Shown here: positions 50,504 to 58,938 of the stretch, in pieces
Layout of the letters: each line of letters starts with the position of its first letter
Numbering within the stretch: position 1 is the stretch's first letter
Source: DASVCS01 sp036381495
GTDB lineage: Bacteria; Gemmatimonadota; Gemmatimonadetes; Longimicrobiales; RSA9
DNA: 64,000 nucleotides
Direction: 5' to 3'
NCBI GenBank assembly: GCA_036381495.1
Contig: DASVCS010000135.1
Span: 62,001-126,000 of the forward strand
Position numbers and translations under genes: made by a program
The notes under the pieces: model-generated
Told to the model about the DNA's origin: nothing
What the model saw: only the letters and a program-made list of their open reading frames with translations
The model's database searches: none

Positions 50504-51754
50504 CTACCCGCGTGCCATGCTGTCGAGGAACTCCTTGTTGGTCTTGGTCCGCCGCATCCGGTCGAGCAGGAACTCGAGCGCTTCCGCCGGCGGCATGTCG
50601 GAGAGGAAGTTCCGCAGCAGGTAGACCCGGTTGAGTTCGCTCTCGTCGAGGAGCAGCTCCTCGCGGCGCGTCCCCGAGCGGTTGATGTCGATGGCCGGGA
50701 AGATCCGCTTGTCCGCGATGTGGCGGTCCAGCACCACTTCCATGTTGCCGGTCCCCTTGAACTCCTCGAAGATCACCTCATCCATGCGGGAGCCGGTCTC
50801 GATGAGCGCGGTGGCGAGGATCGTCAGCGAGCCGCCGCGGTCGATGTTGCGCGCCGCGCCGAAGAACCGCTTCGGCTTGTGCAGCGCGTGGGCGTCCACG
50901 CCGCCGGAGAGGATCTTCCCGGAGTGCGGCACCGTGACGTTGTACGCGCGGGCCAGACGCGTGATCGAGTCGAGGAGGATCACGACGTCCCGGCCGTGCT
51001 CGACCAGCCGCTTCGCCTTTTCGATCACCATCTCGGCCACCTGCGTGTGCCGGTCGGCCGGCTCATCGAACGTCGACGAGATGACCTCGGCGGCCACGTG
51101 CTCCTCCATGTCCGTGACCTCCTCCGGACGCTCATCGATGAGGAGAACGATCAGGTGGATCTCGGGGTGGTTCTCGAGGATCGCGTTCGCGATGCGCTGC
51201 ATGAGGATCGTCTTACCGGCCTTGGGCGGCGAGACGATGAGTCCGCGCTGCCCCTTGCCGATCGGCGAGACCAGGTCCATCAACCGCATCGAGAGGTCGC
51301 CGCTCGCGTTCTCGAGCTTGACCCGCTCCTCGGGGTAGCGCGGCCGCAGGTTGTCGAACGCGATACGGTGCTTCGCCCGCTCCGGGTCATCCCCGTTCAC
51401 CGACTCGACCTTGAGGAGCGCCAGGTAGCGCTCTCCCTCCTTCGGCGGCCGGACCTGGCCCAGCACCGTGTCCCCGGTGCGCAGGTCGAAACGCTTGATC
51501 TGCGACGGGCTGACGTAGATGTCGTCCGGTCCGTAGAGATAGTTCCAGTCCTGCGATCGCAGGAAGCCGTAGCCTTCGGGCAACACTTCGAGCACGCCTT
51601 CGCCGCGCAGCACGACGTCGCTGTCCAGGAGGTTCTGCTCGATCCGGAAAATCAGATCCTGCTTGCGGAGCCCCGAGTAGTTCGAGATGTTGAGTTCCTC
51701 AGCCATCTCGTGCAGCTCCGCGACCGACTTGCTCTTCAGTTCCGCGATGTCCAC
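50504..51754 (-). CDS. rho: Transcription termination factor Rho (full-length)
   Basis: 416 residues. Rho_N helical domain 1-44 (MDIAELKSKSVAELHEMAEE), cold-shock RNA-binding domain about 48-120 (GVLEVLPEGYGFLRS), then the RecA-type ATPase with Walker A SPPKAGKT (175-182), Walker B VVILLDS, Q-loop SGGVDAHALHKPKRFFGAAR, R-loop KGTG and the NRSGTRREELL arginine finger. All key residues match canonical Rho. It has its own strong promoter and a leader of about 160 nt. Rho often autoregulates through its leader. A shortened paralogue is encoded at 8006-9169. Confidence 0.97.
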   Translation of the reverse strand: MDIAELKSKSVAELHEMAEELNISNYSGLRKQDLIFRIEQNLLDSDVVLRGEGVLEVLPEGYGFLRSQDWNYLYGPDDIYVSPSQIKRFDLRTGDTVLGQVRPPKEGERYLALLKVESVNGDDPERAKHRIAFDNLRPRYPEERVKLENASGDLSMRLMDLVSPIGKGQRGLIVSPPKAGKTILMQRIANAILENHPEIHLIVLLIDERPEEVTDMEEHVAAEVISSTFDEPADRHTQVAEMVIEKAKRLVEHGRDVVILLDSITRLARAYNVTVPHSGKILSGGVDAHALHKPKRFFGAARNIDRGGSLTILATALIETGSRMDEVIFEEFKGTGNMEVVLDRHIADKRIFPAIDINRSGTRREELLLDESELNRVYLLRNFLSDMPPAEALEFLLDRMRRTKTNKEFLDSMARG

Positions 51755-51859
51755 GAATCACTCCGTAGAGGTTGTAGAGGGGAACGACAGGCGAGCGACC
51801 AATGCCGTCCGAAGTCTTCGATCACCTGGCATGTTCGGATCGGGACACAATGGACTGGT

Positions 51860-51892
51860 AGGGCCTGCGAGGCGCCCGCGCCTCCGAAGCAG
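51860..51892 (-). promoter_or_regulatory. Structured element in the rho leader
   Basis: A two-part hairpin in the transcribed leader: CCTGC with GCAGG flanks GAGGCG, CCCG, CGCCTC (about 51861-51890). It may influence premature termination or translation of rho. A role in autoregulation is inference. Confidence 0.4.
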
Positions 51893-51922
51893 GGAGGTTC
51901 TCATGTCGTGGATAATGTGACC

Positions 51923-51951
51923 AGTTTAGCATAGGTCCGCGCTCCGGTCAA
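51923..51951 (-). promoter_or_regulatory. Promoter of rho
   Basis: Minus strand: TTGACC (51951-51946), 17 nt, TAAACT (51928-51923). Predicted start near 51916, about 160 nt before the ATG. Confidence 0.8.
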
Positions 51952-52339
51952 GGGGGGCAGGGCGCGCCGCGCGTGCCCGCATGCACGACGGATCGCGGCC
52001 AGCGGGCCGGAACGCCTCGGGAGTTCTCGTGTTCGCATGGGTGCGGCGGGGCTCGGGCGCCGCAATCGCGACCGTCCCGCAAGTTTTGTACTCGTTCCTC
52101 GGCGTCCGGTCGCACCCGGTTCGGCTGCGCGCGAACGGACGTCGGTCCAGCCATCCGCCGCGGCGGCGCGGCGCGGGCGGTTGGGCCGCGCGCGCCGGGC
52201 CGCCGGACACGGACTTCGTCCGGTCCCGCCGGGAGCCGCCGGGGTCCGGGTTCGGCCGCGTGCACGGCAGCCGCCCGAGCCGGCCGCGGCACCGGACGTA
52301 AGCCCGTGCGATGCGACCACGTTCCAGCACACGAGATGC
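51952..52339. other. Gene-free stretch between divergent promoters
   Basis: About 390 bases of high-GC sequence between the rho promoter and the promoter at 52340. No supported frame, repeat or RNA signature was seen. Confidence 0.35.
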
Positions 52340-52368
52340 TTGACAACGAGGCACCGGGCCAGAATCTT
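52340..52368 (+). promoter_or_regulatory. Promoter of the 52416 gene
   Basis: TTGACA (52340-52345), 17 nt, AATCTT (52363-52368). An A-run follows at 52384-52390 before the ribosome site. Confidence 0.65.
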
Positions 52369-52415
52369 GGTCGGGGCTTCTGGAAAAAAACGATACAACC
52401 GCTGCGGAGGCACGG

Positions 52416-52805
52416 ATGGCACGCCACAACCGGGAAGGACGCGGAGTGGACCAGAGGGGGTTCGACTACGACATCAGCTATCAACCCGACTGGCTGAAGC
52501 TCATCAAGGTCACGCGACGGCTCGAGAGCGGGCGGCAGTCGACCAAGATCCTGTTCCGGAATCCGGGCTACCGGGAGCAGGCGCCCGGTGCGCGCGTCCG
52601 CACACGCCTGGACTCGCCCGCCCAGGAGCTGGACTTCGAGATCACCGTCGACGATCCCAAGGGCATCGTCAAGCGGGTGATCGTCGAGACCGGCGCGCCC
52701 CGGGAGAAGGGGGCGGCCGCGGGGAGGCGGAAGGAGGAGGAGATCGTGTTCACGTTGGAGGACATCATGCCCCCGCCTCCTCCGATCGATAACGGTGACT
52801 CGTAA
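52416..52805 (+). CDS. SYQPDW/NPGYRE family protein, copy A (unknown function)
   Basis: 129 residues from ATG 52416, with GGAGG 9 bases upstream. Conserved blocks shared with the protein at 54436-54969: ISYQPDW, FRNPGYRE, VRTR, LDFEI, DDPKGIVKRVIVET, FTLED and a Pro-rich tip ending in DNGDS. The middle looks like a beta-sandwich; the tail is a short polyproline stretch after an acidic patch. The family is not recognised. It is followed 11 bases later by a multi-pass membrane protein gene, likely in the same transcript. Confidence 0.75.
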   Translation: MARHNREGRGVDQRGFDYDISYQPDWLKLIKVTRRLESGRQSTKILFRNPGYREQAPGARVRTRLDSPAQELDFEITVDDPKGIVKRVIVETGAPREKGAAAGRRKEEEIVFTLEDIMPPPPPIDNGDS

Positions 52806-52816
52806 CATAGCCGGCC

Positions 52817-53551
52817 GTGGACCTGCTGCCATTCCTCCGTGGCGCCACACTCGTCGCCCTTGTGGCGCTCGCCGTGAGTCTTTGGTGGCTCGCCGTTGCC
52901 TTCGAGCGGCGGTTGCCGCAGGCGCAGCGGAGGAGTTGGATCATTATCGCGTGCACGTACAGCGCCTTCACCATCGATTTCCTGCTCGGTGAGATGCTGT
53001 CGTTGCTGTACAACCATGGCCACCGGCAAGCCTACGAGAGCATAAGGCCCACCTATAACCTGGCTTTCGTGCTGAGCGCCGTGCTCGATGCTGCACTGCC
53101 GGCCGTACTGCTTGCAGTCCCCCTCGCCGCGGGGCGCGGTCGCTATTTGTCGCTGTTCGTTGTCGTGGCGATCGTCTGCGCAAGCGTATGGGGCGTCGAA
53201 GCCGGGGCGCTACGGGATTGGAACATTCTGCTGACGGCGACACAGGTCATCTCCTTCCTGGGCATCGCCGCATATCTCCTTTTCTGTGCGCTCGTGGTGC
53301 TTGGGCGACTGCCCGCTGCGGGTGTTCACCTGGCCGGTTTCGTGGCGGTTGCCGCTCTCTTCAACGTCTTGCTGCCGGTCCAGGAAGCGATCTTCCAGCT
53401 TGTAGGTCGCAACGCGGCTGCCGAGATCTGGCATCTCAACCAGTTTCTCCAATTCGCGAGGATGGCGGCTCAACTGACGATCGTGTTGCTGCTCGTGAAC
53501 ACTCTCGCCAAGGCCGGGCGTCCTCTGGCGAGAGCGCCGATCGCCGGCTGA
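52817..53551 (+). CDS. Multi-pass membrane protein (about seven helices), unknown
   Basis: 244 residues from GTG 52817. Seven hydrophobic helices are visible at roughly 8-28, 41-63, 79-102, 110-130, 136-160, 172-195 and 208-230. Charged residues are few; an acidic pair occurs near GEMLSLLYNHGH. No transporter or sensor signature is seen. Base composition is less GC-rich at third positions than in neighbouring genes, which hints at foreign origin or relaxed constraint. The coupling to the preceding gene suggests a joint role. Confidence 0.7.
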   Translation: MDLLPFLRGATLVALVALAVSLWWLAVAFERRLPQAQRRSWIIIACTYSAFTIDFLLGEMLSLLYNHGHRQAYESIRPTYNLAFVLSAVLDAALPAVLLAVPLAAGRGRYLSLFVVVAIVCASVWGVEAGALRDWNILLTATQVISFLGIAAYLLFCALVVLGRLPAAGVHLAGFVAVAALFNVLLPVQEAIFQLVGRNAAAEIWHLNQFLQFARMAAQLTIVLLLVNTLAKAGRPLARAPIAG

Positions 53552-53683
53552 CGCCGTGGGCGGCCTCGTCCGGGGACACGGCGCCGGCGCCGTCGCTCGG
53601 TCGCGGCTCCGGCCTGCGGACCGCGCAGGATGCCGGTGCCGCGCTGGTCACTGGTCGCGGCCCCCTGCCCGCCGCCCGCGTAC

Positions 53684-53925
53684 CGGAAATGCAACAACTT
53701 CGGTGCTTGCGGAGCGTTCGTGTTGCAAACCCAAGACATATTCCCGGAAATGCGGCACGCAGCCCCTTCACGCCCGCATCGTGTTGCATTTGCCGGAATA
53801 TTTGCTGAAAATGGACACAGACCGACGATGGCCCGCCTGTTTGTTGCATTTTCCACCCCGGGGGCATGGCCGCCGGTCGCCGGCACGCGTGTCGTCCGCC
53901 CGCTGGTTGCATTCTCTACACCCGC
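53684..53925. repeat. Cluster of AATGCAACA-type repeats
   Basis: The 9-mer AATGCAACA appears at 53688-53696 on the plus strand and, as TGTTGCATT, at 53782-53790 and 53842-53850; near copies are at 53721-53729 (TGTTGCAAA) and 53905-53913 (GGTTGCATT). The last three are spaced 60-63 bases apart, and two are followed by C/G-runs and GGGCATG. The patch lies in the gene-poor region 53552-54435, where no supported gene was found. Confidence 0.55.
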
Positions 53926-54435
53926 GGGCATGCTCTGGCGTCCGCTCCTCCCCCGATCCGCAATCCCCGATCTCCGACCCCGCCCCCCGATCCTGGAGAG
54001 CGGCCCCTTGATTGCTGACCCCTGATCCTCACTCCCCCACTACAGGAATCCCCTGCATCCCCGTTTTCAGGAAGTATTCATCCGACGGTAGAGACTGCAA
54101 ACGCCCCAGCGAGGCGCTCGTGCGGCACGCCTGCAGCGCTCCCGTGGGCGCGTGGGCCGCGCGCTACTCGCGGGCAGTGGCGCGACTCGGGTCAAAGCCC
54201 TTCCGTGGGCCCGTGTGGGCCGCGCGCGCCGCCGCCGATCGAGCACCGAGAAGCGCTAGATCGGTTGCCGCATCACTTCGGAGTCGTGCATTGCGGCCGC
54301 AAGTGTATCGCGGGCGGCCACGCAGCCGCGAACCGGCGGAGGAAATGCGCTACAGCGCACGTCATGAACTCCGCGAGACGACCACTGAAAGCACCACGGT
54401 CCGTGGAGGGAGTACATGCTTACCGGCGGATCATA

Positions 54436-54969
54436 TCATCCGCCGTCCGAGATGGAATCTCCGTCCGGCGGTGGTGGCGGCGGCGGCAGATGGTCCTCAA
54501 TCGTAAACGTCACCTCCTCCTCCTCACCCGCCGCGTCCGTGGCGACCGTCTCGACGATCACGCGCTTGACGACGTGATCGGGGTCGTTGAGGATGACCTC
54601 GAAGTCGAGGCCGTGTTCGGGTGAGGCGATGCGGGTGCGGACCACGGGTCCGGGCATCCGCTCGCGGTACCCCGGATTGGCGAAGAGCGTGGTGGTCGTG
54701 GGCGCGCCATCGACCGTGCGGGACATCGAGATGCGGCTGACCCAGTCCGGCTGGTAGCTCAGCTCGAAGTGCCGGTCGAGCGGGCCGGTCGCGCGGAGGG
54801 TCTGGTTCGGGCGCGCATCCGTGGTCGAAGCCAGCGACGCGGCTTCCGGCGGCGTGGCGCCCCGCCCCACCGTCCCACCCCGCCGTCCGGAGGGCCGATC
54901 CCGCCGGCCGGGGCGATTGCCGGAGCGGGCCGCTTCGCATACCTTGCGGCCTGTCCGCCCGTTTAACAC
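54436..54969 (-). CDS. SYQPDW/NPGYRE family protein, copy B (unknown function)
   Basis: Up to 177 residues; only the last 115 are supported by similarity to the protein at 52416-52805: LSYQPDW, FANPGYRE, VRTR, LDFEV, NDPDHVVKRVIVET, FTIED and a polyproline tail with DGDS. The first 60 residues are low-complexity Arg/Gly and the GTG at 54969 may not be the true start. The gene is on the opposite strand, about 2 kb from its paralogue, with a multi-pass membrane protein and a repeat patch between them. A GGCGGAT hairpin (54425-54444) overlaps its stop. Confidence 0.65.
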   Translation of the reverse strand: MLNGRTGRKVCEAARSGNRPGRRDRPSGRRGGTVGRGATPPEAASLASTTDARPNQTLRATGPLDRHFELSYQPDWVSRISMSRTVDGAPTTTTLFANPGYRERMPGPVVRTRIASPEHGLDFEVILNDPDHVVKRVIVETVATDAAGEEEEVTFTIEDHLPPPPPPPDGDSISDGG

Positions 54970-54986
54970 CGCTTGGTCCGAACGCG

Positions 54987-55892
54987 ATGCCCGTGTTCGC
55001 GATACTCGCCCTGGCGCAGGCCGCGTGGCTGGCCGACGCCCGGCGGCTGATGCTGGTGAACGTGCTGCTGGTGCTGCTCATTGTGGGCGCGGCGGCGGCG
55101 ATCGTGTTCACGCTCCTGCGGCGGAGCGTTCGCCAGCGCGTGGCCGCCGCGCGTCTCGCCGCCATGGGCACGGCGACCGCGCGGATCCTGCACCAGGTGA
55201 AGAACCCGTTGCAGACCATCCTGCTCCACGCCGAGATGCTGGGGGAGGCAGAGCTGGTCGCCGATGAAGCGGTGCGCGGCGAGGTGGCGGCCGCGATCGT
55301 GAGCGAGGCGACGCGGATGTCGAACCTGCTCGGCGAGTTGTCGGCGTACGCCTCCGGCGTCGCCCGGCGGCTCGACCTGGTGCCGATCCCGCTCCACGAT
55401 CTGGTGCGCGATGTCGTGGAACGACTCGGCCGCGAGGCCGAGCGGGACGGGATCACGCTGGCCATCGCACGGCTGGACCGGGTCTGGATCGGCGGAGACG
55501 CCTATTTCCTCCGCCAGGCCCTCGAAAACGTGGTACGGAACGCGCGGGAGGCGCTGGGCGAGCGGAGCGCGCCGGGCGCCGCGCGGCTCGGCGTCAGCCT
55601 GCGACGACGCGGCGGAGAGGTCGTCATCGAGGTGCGCGACAATGGGCCCGGCATGGACCCCGAGCACGCCAGGACCGCCTTCGAGCCGTTCGTGACCACC
55701 AAGGGGAAGGGAATGGGGCTCGGCCTCCCCATCTGCCGGGACATCATCGAGGGTCACGGCGGACGCGTGGAACTGCGCACCCGTCCCGGGGTGGGAACCG
55801 CGGTGCGGTTGATCCTGCCTGTATGCCCGGCTCCCGCCGACGCGGCGGCGCCGGCCGATCCGGGGCAGGCGGCCGCCACGAGCCGGGCCTGA
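54987..55892 (+). CDS. Sensor histidine kinase
   Basis: 301 residues. One clear transmembrane helix (about 21-43), with a shorter hydrophobic segment before it, is followed directly by the H-box ILHQVKNPLQT with His69, so there is almost no sensor domain. Catalytic boxes are N (ALENVVRNAREAL), G1 (DNGPGMD), F (FEPFVTTK) and G2 (GKGMGLGLPICRDI). It would autophosphorylate and signal to a response regulator, none of which is adjacent. The 5' end lies 17 bases from the divergent paralogue gene. The last 25 residues are Ala/Pro. Confidence 0.9.
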   Translation: MPVFAILALAQAAWLADARRLMLVNVLLVLLIVGAAAAIVFTLLRRSVRQRVAAARLAAMGTATARILHQVKNPLQTILLHAEMLGEAELVADEAVRGEVAAAIVSEATRMSNLLGELSAYASGVARRLDLVPIPLHDLVRDVVERLGREAERDGITLAIARLDRVWIGGDAYFLRQALENVVRNAREALGERSAPGAARLGVSLRRRGGEVVIEVRDNGPGMDPEHARTAFEPFVTTKGKGMGLGLPICRDIIEGHGGRVELRTRPGVGTAVRLILPVCPAPADAAAPADPGQAAATSRA

Positions 55893-55937
55893 CCATGATC
55901 CGCCGGGCGAATCTGCCGCGGCGGCGATGCTGACGAG

Positions 55938-56969
55938 ATGATGGACAATCGAGAACGAAAGCTGGGAATCCTGACCGGGGGCGGCGACTGCCCCGGCCTG
56001 AACGCGGTGCTGCGCGCCGTCGCGCACCGGTGTGCGCGGCGCGGCGTGATGCTGGTGGGTTATCGCAACGGTTGGGAGGGTGTGCTCGAGCGGGATTCGA
56101 TCGTGATGGACCGGGCCGCCGTGAAGGGGATCCTGCCGCTGGGCGGAACCATCCTCGGGACGTCGCGGACGGATCCGCTGGTGGTGCCGGGGGGCGTCGA
56201 CCGGATCGAGGCGACGCTCGCCCACGACGGGATCGAGGGGCTGGTGGTCGTCGGAGGGGACGGCACGCTGTCGGCGGCGAACGAGCTCGCGACGACGCGG
56301 GGTTTGCGGGTCGTCGGCGTGCCGAAGACGATCGACAACGACCTGGCGGCGACGGACTTCACGTTCGGTTTCGACACGGCGGTGGGGATCGCGACCGAGG
56401 CGATCGATCGGCTGCACACGACGGCGGAGGCGCACAACCGCGTGATCGTGGTCGAGGTGATGGGGCACCATACGGGGTGGATTGCGGCGTATGCCGGGAT
56501 TGCGGGTGGTGCGGACGTGGTGCTGGTGCCGGAGCAGGCGTTCGACGTGGAGGCGGTTTGCGAGCGGATCCAGGCGCGGGAGCGGCAGGGCCGTGGGTTC
56601 TCGATCGTGGTGATCGCGGAGGGGGCGCGGCCGAGCGGAGGGGGCGCGACGTCGTTCGAGCGCCGAGCGCGGGTGCGTCCGGGCGAGATCAGCTTCTGGC
56701 TGGCGGAGGAGATCGAGCGTTGTATCCACACGGAGACGCGGACGGTGGTGCTGGGGCACATCCAGCGCGGGGGTACGCCATCGCCGCACGACCGGGTGTT
56801 GGCGACGCGGTTCGGCGTCCACGCGGCGGACCTGGCGCTGGCGGGGGAGTGGGGCCGGATGGTAGCGTTGCAGGGGAACCAGATCACGGCCGTGCCGCTG
56901 GAGACGGCGGTGCGGGAGGTGAAGCGGCTGGACCCGGCGATCTGGGAGATCGTCAAGGTCTTCGCGTGA
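55938..56969 (+). CDS. pfkA: 6-phosphofructokinase (mixed-substrate group)
   Basis: 343 residues. ILTGGGDCPGLNAVLR starts the phosphoryl-donor site; GGDGT (106-110) has Gly at the position that is Gly in ATP enzymes and Asp in PPi enzymes, while PKTIDND (129-135) has Lys where classical ATP enzymes have Gly. That Gly/Lys combination is typical of group III enzymes such as actinobacterial ATP-PFK. D133 is the catalytic base. It phosphorylates fructose 6-phosphate in glycolysis; ATP is the likely donor, by inference. Confidence 0.93.
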   Translation: MMDNRERKLGILTGGGDCPGLNAVLRAVAHRCARRGVMLVGYRNGWEGVLERDSIVMDRAAVKGILPLGGTILGTSRTDPLVVPGGVDRIEATLAHDGIEGLVVVGGDGTLSAANELATTRGLRVVGVPKTIDNDLAATDFTFGFDTAVGIATEAIDRLHTTAEAHNRVIVVEVMGHHTGWIAAYAGIAGGADVVLVPEQAFDVEAVCERIQARERQGRGFSIVVIAEGARPSGGGATSFERRARVRPGEISFWLAEEIERCIHTETRTVVLGHIQRGGTPSPHDRVLATRFGVHAADLALAGEWGRMVALQGNQITAVPLETAVREVKRLDPAIWEIVKVFA

Positions 56970-56998
56970 GGTGCTGCCCGCGGCTCGGCGGGCGCTGG

Positions 56999-57937
56999 TC
57001 AGAAGAAGAGGCGCCAGGGGCGCTGCCGCAGCTCGGCGGCGAGTGAATCGAGTTGGGCGCGCACCGTGGCGAGCGCGTCGCGGAGCGCGGGGTCGTGCTT
57101 CCGGCGGCCGGGGAAGCCGCGCGGCGCCTCGAGTGCGGCGCGCAGTGCGGCCACGCGCGCGCGCAGCAGGTCGGCGCGCTGGCCGAGGCGACGGAGTGCG
57201 GGGTCGAGCGTCGCGGAATCCGGAGCCGCGGCGCGCTCGCGGAACGCGTCGTCGATCCGAGCGACCGCGGTCTCGATGCGCGCGAGCGATGCGCGCCACG
57301 TGGTGTCTTCGGCGAACGCGGCGAGGGGTCCGCGCTCGATGCGGCCGGTGAGCGCATCGAGCGCGGTGACCGCGGCGGCGAGCTCGCCGGCGAGGCGGTC
57401 GAACGCCGGCGCGCGGGCGTCGATGCGTTCCTCGAGCATGCGGCCGTCGGCCACGAGCGAGTCGAGTGCGTGGCGGAACGCGTGCATGGAGCGGAGGAGC
57501 GGCTCGAAGCGCGGTGGCGGCGCGGCGCGCAGCGTATCGCCGGGTTGCAGCGGCGGCGCCGCGGCGGTGCCGGGCTGGATGTCGACGACGGGCTCCGCCA
57601 GGAGGCGCGGCGCGCGGAAGCGGAGCCGGCTGTCGCGCCGCACCTGCTCCCGCATCTCGCTGGCGATCTCGAGTCGGGCGGCGATGAGGATGCCGTCATT
57701 GCGAGGACGGAGCAACGCGACCTCGGTGACGCGGCCGACCGGCCGCCCCGCCACCCACACCTCGGTTCCCGGCTTGAGGCGATGCCCCTCCTCGAAGACC
57801 CCGACCACTTCGTACGTACCGCGAAGCGCCCGCTGGATGTCGTCCAGCGAGACGATCAGGACCGCGAGGCCGAGCAGACCGGCGAGGATCGCCGTGCCGG
57901 CGGCGGCGCGACGCCCCTGGCGGTGGCGGGCGTCCAC
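56999..57937 (-). CDS. MCE/MlaD-domain protein
   Basis: 312 residues from GTG 57937. A transmembrane helix at about 13-31 is followed by the MCE domain (YEVVGVFEEGHRLKPGTEVW, then VAGRPVGRVTEVALLR, to VDIQPGT). The rest is helical, with Leu/Arg heptads over about 150 residues, consistent with a periplasmic coiled tube. It is separate from the Mla operon 2 kb downstream and on the opposite strand; it may be a second substrate-binding subunit. No permease or ATPase gene is next to it. Confidence 0.82.
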   Translation of the reverse strand: MDARHRQGRRAAAGTAILAGLLGLAVLIVSLDDIQRALRGTYEVVGVFEEGHRLKPGTEVWVAGRPVGRVTEVALLRPRNDGILIAARLEIASEMREQVRRDSRLRFRAPRLLAEPVVDIQPGTAAAPPLQPGDTLRAAPPPRFEPLLRSMHAFRHALDSLVADGRMLEERIDARAPAFDRLAGELAAAVTALDALTGRIERGPLAAFAEDTTWRASLARIETAVARIDDAFRERAAAPDSATLDPALRRLGQRADLLRARVAALRAALEAPRGFPGRRKHDPALRDALATVRAQLDSLAAELRQRPWRLFF

Positions 57938-58076
57938 ACTAACTTAGCGGCGCGCGCCGCGCCCGTGTTCGGTCGCGGCGCGGCTGCGTCCGCCATGCGG
58001 GACCGGGTCCGCGCCGCGTCGGCTGCGTCCGTCCGCTCGGACCCGCTTCCTCGAAAACCGAGATGATGCTTCGTCC

Positions 58077-58934
58077 ATGAAACTGCTGTTGGGGCATATC
58101 GAATACAGCAACTGCTTTCCGATCCACGCGTTGCTGGTGGATGGGGAGGTCGCGCCCGGCGCCGGCGGCGCGCGGGCTACGAGGAGTGCGCTCGATGTCG
58201 AGCTGCGCGCCGGCATCCCGTCGTTCCTGAACGCGGAGCTGGCGGCGGGGCGCGTGGACGTGGCGCCGTCGTCGAGCATCGAGTACGCGCGCCACGCGGA
58301 TCGCTACCGGCTGCTCCCCGATCTGGTGATCGGCTCGGATGGCCCGGTCGAGAGCATCGTATTCGAGTGCGATCGGCCGCCCACGGCGCTGGACGGGTGC
58401 GACGTCGCGGTTCCCACGGCGTCGGCCACCTCGGTGGTGCTGCTGCGCATCCTGCTCGAATTGCGACTGGGCGTGCGGCCGCGATACCGCTGGTTCGACC
58501 AGGCCGCGGAGGCCGACCCGATCGCTCGGGGCGCCGCGGGGGCGCTGCGGATCGGCGATGCCGCGTTGCGCCGGCCGCCGGTGCCGGGGCGCACGCAGCT
58601 CGACCTCGGGGCGGCCTGGCGCGAATGGACGGGACTGCCGTTCGCCTTCGCGGTGTGGCAGGTCTCGGCCGGGGCGGACAAGGACCCGGCGTTGCGAGCC
58701 TTGCACGCACTGCTGCTGCAGTCGCGCGCGTACTTCGAGGCGAACGTCGATGCACTGGCCCGCCGTAACGCCTCGCGCTACGGCATCGCCCCCGACCGCC
58801 TCGCGCGCTACTGGCGCGGCCTCGAGTTCCATCTCGATGACCGGATGGCCCAGGGGCTGCTCCATTTCTACCGGCTCGCCGCGGAACTCCGCGAGGTGCC
58901 GGCCGTCCCCGCACTGCACTGGATTCCGGCGTGA
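58077..58934 (+). CDS. mqnA: Chorismate dehydratase MqnA (futalosine menaquinone pathway)
   Basis: 285 residues. The start GHIEYSNCFPIH and the core DVAPSSSIEYARHADRYRLL, then PDLVIGSDGPVESIVF match MqnA, which converts chorismate to 3-enolpyruvoylbenzoate, the first step of the futalosine route. The family adopts a periplasmic-binding-protein fold but is cytosolic. A short disordered-looking insert (VAPGAGGARATRSA) follows the first strand. Menaquinone made this way would serve the respiratory proteins encoded at 25.4-26.4 kb. Confidence 0.88.
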   Translation: MKLLLGHIEYSNCFPIHALLVDGEVAPGAGGARATRSALDVELRAGIPSFLNAELAAGRVDVAPSSSIEYARHADRYRLLPDLVIGSDGPVESIVFECDRPPTALDGCDVAVPTASATSVVLLRILLELRLGVRPRYRWFDQAAEADPIARGAAGALRIGDAALRRPPVPGRTQLDLGAAWREWTGLPFAFAVWQVSAGADKDPALRALHALLLQSRAYFEANVDALARRNASRYGIAPDRLARYWRGLEFHLDDRMAQGLLHFYRLAAELREVPAVPALHWIPA

Positions 58935-58938
58935 GGCA

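Noticed and set aside
51907..51915. DnaA box suggesting an origin near rho
   Set aside because: TTATCCACG is a single 8/9 match overlapping the rho transcription start region; no cluster and no dnaA nearby.
53436..53931. Minus-strand frames with GVENAT repeats in the repeat patch
   Set aside because: They follow the DNA repeat, lack ribosome sites and extend into the membrane-protein gene on the other strand.
54138..54230. Direct repeat (CCGTGGGC-CGTG-GGCCGCGCGC) in the gene-poor patch
   Set aside because: Only two imperfect copies of a GC-rich string; could be chance in this composition.
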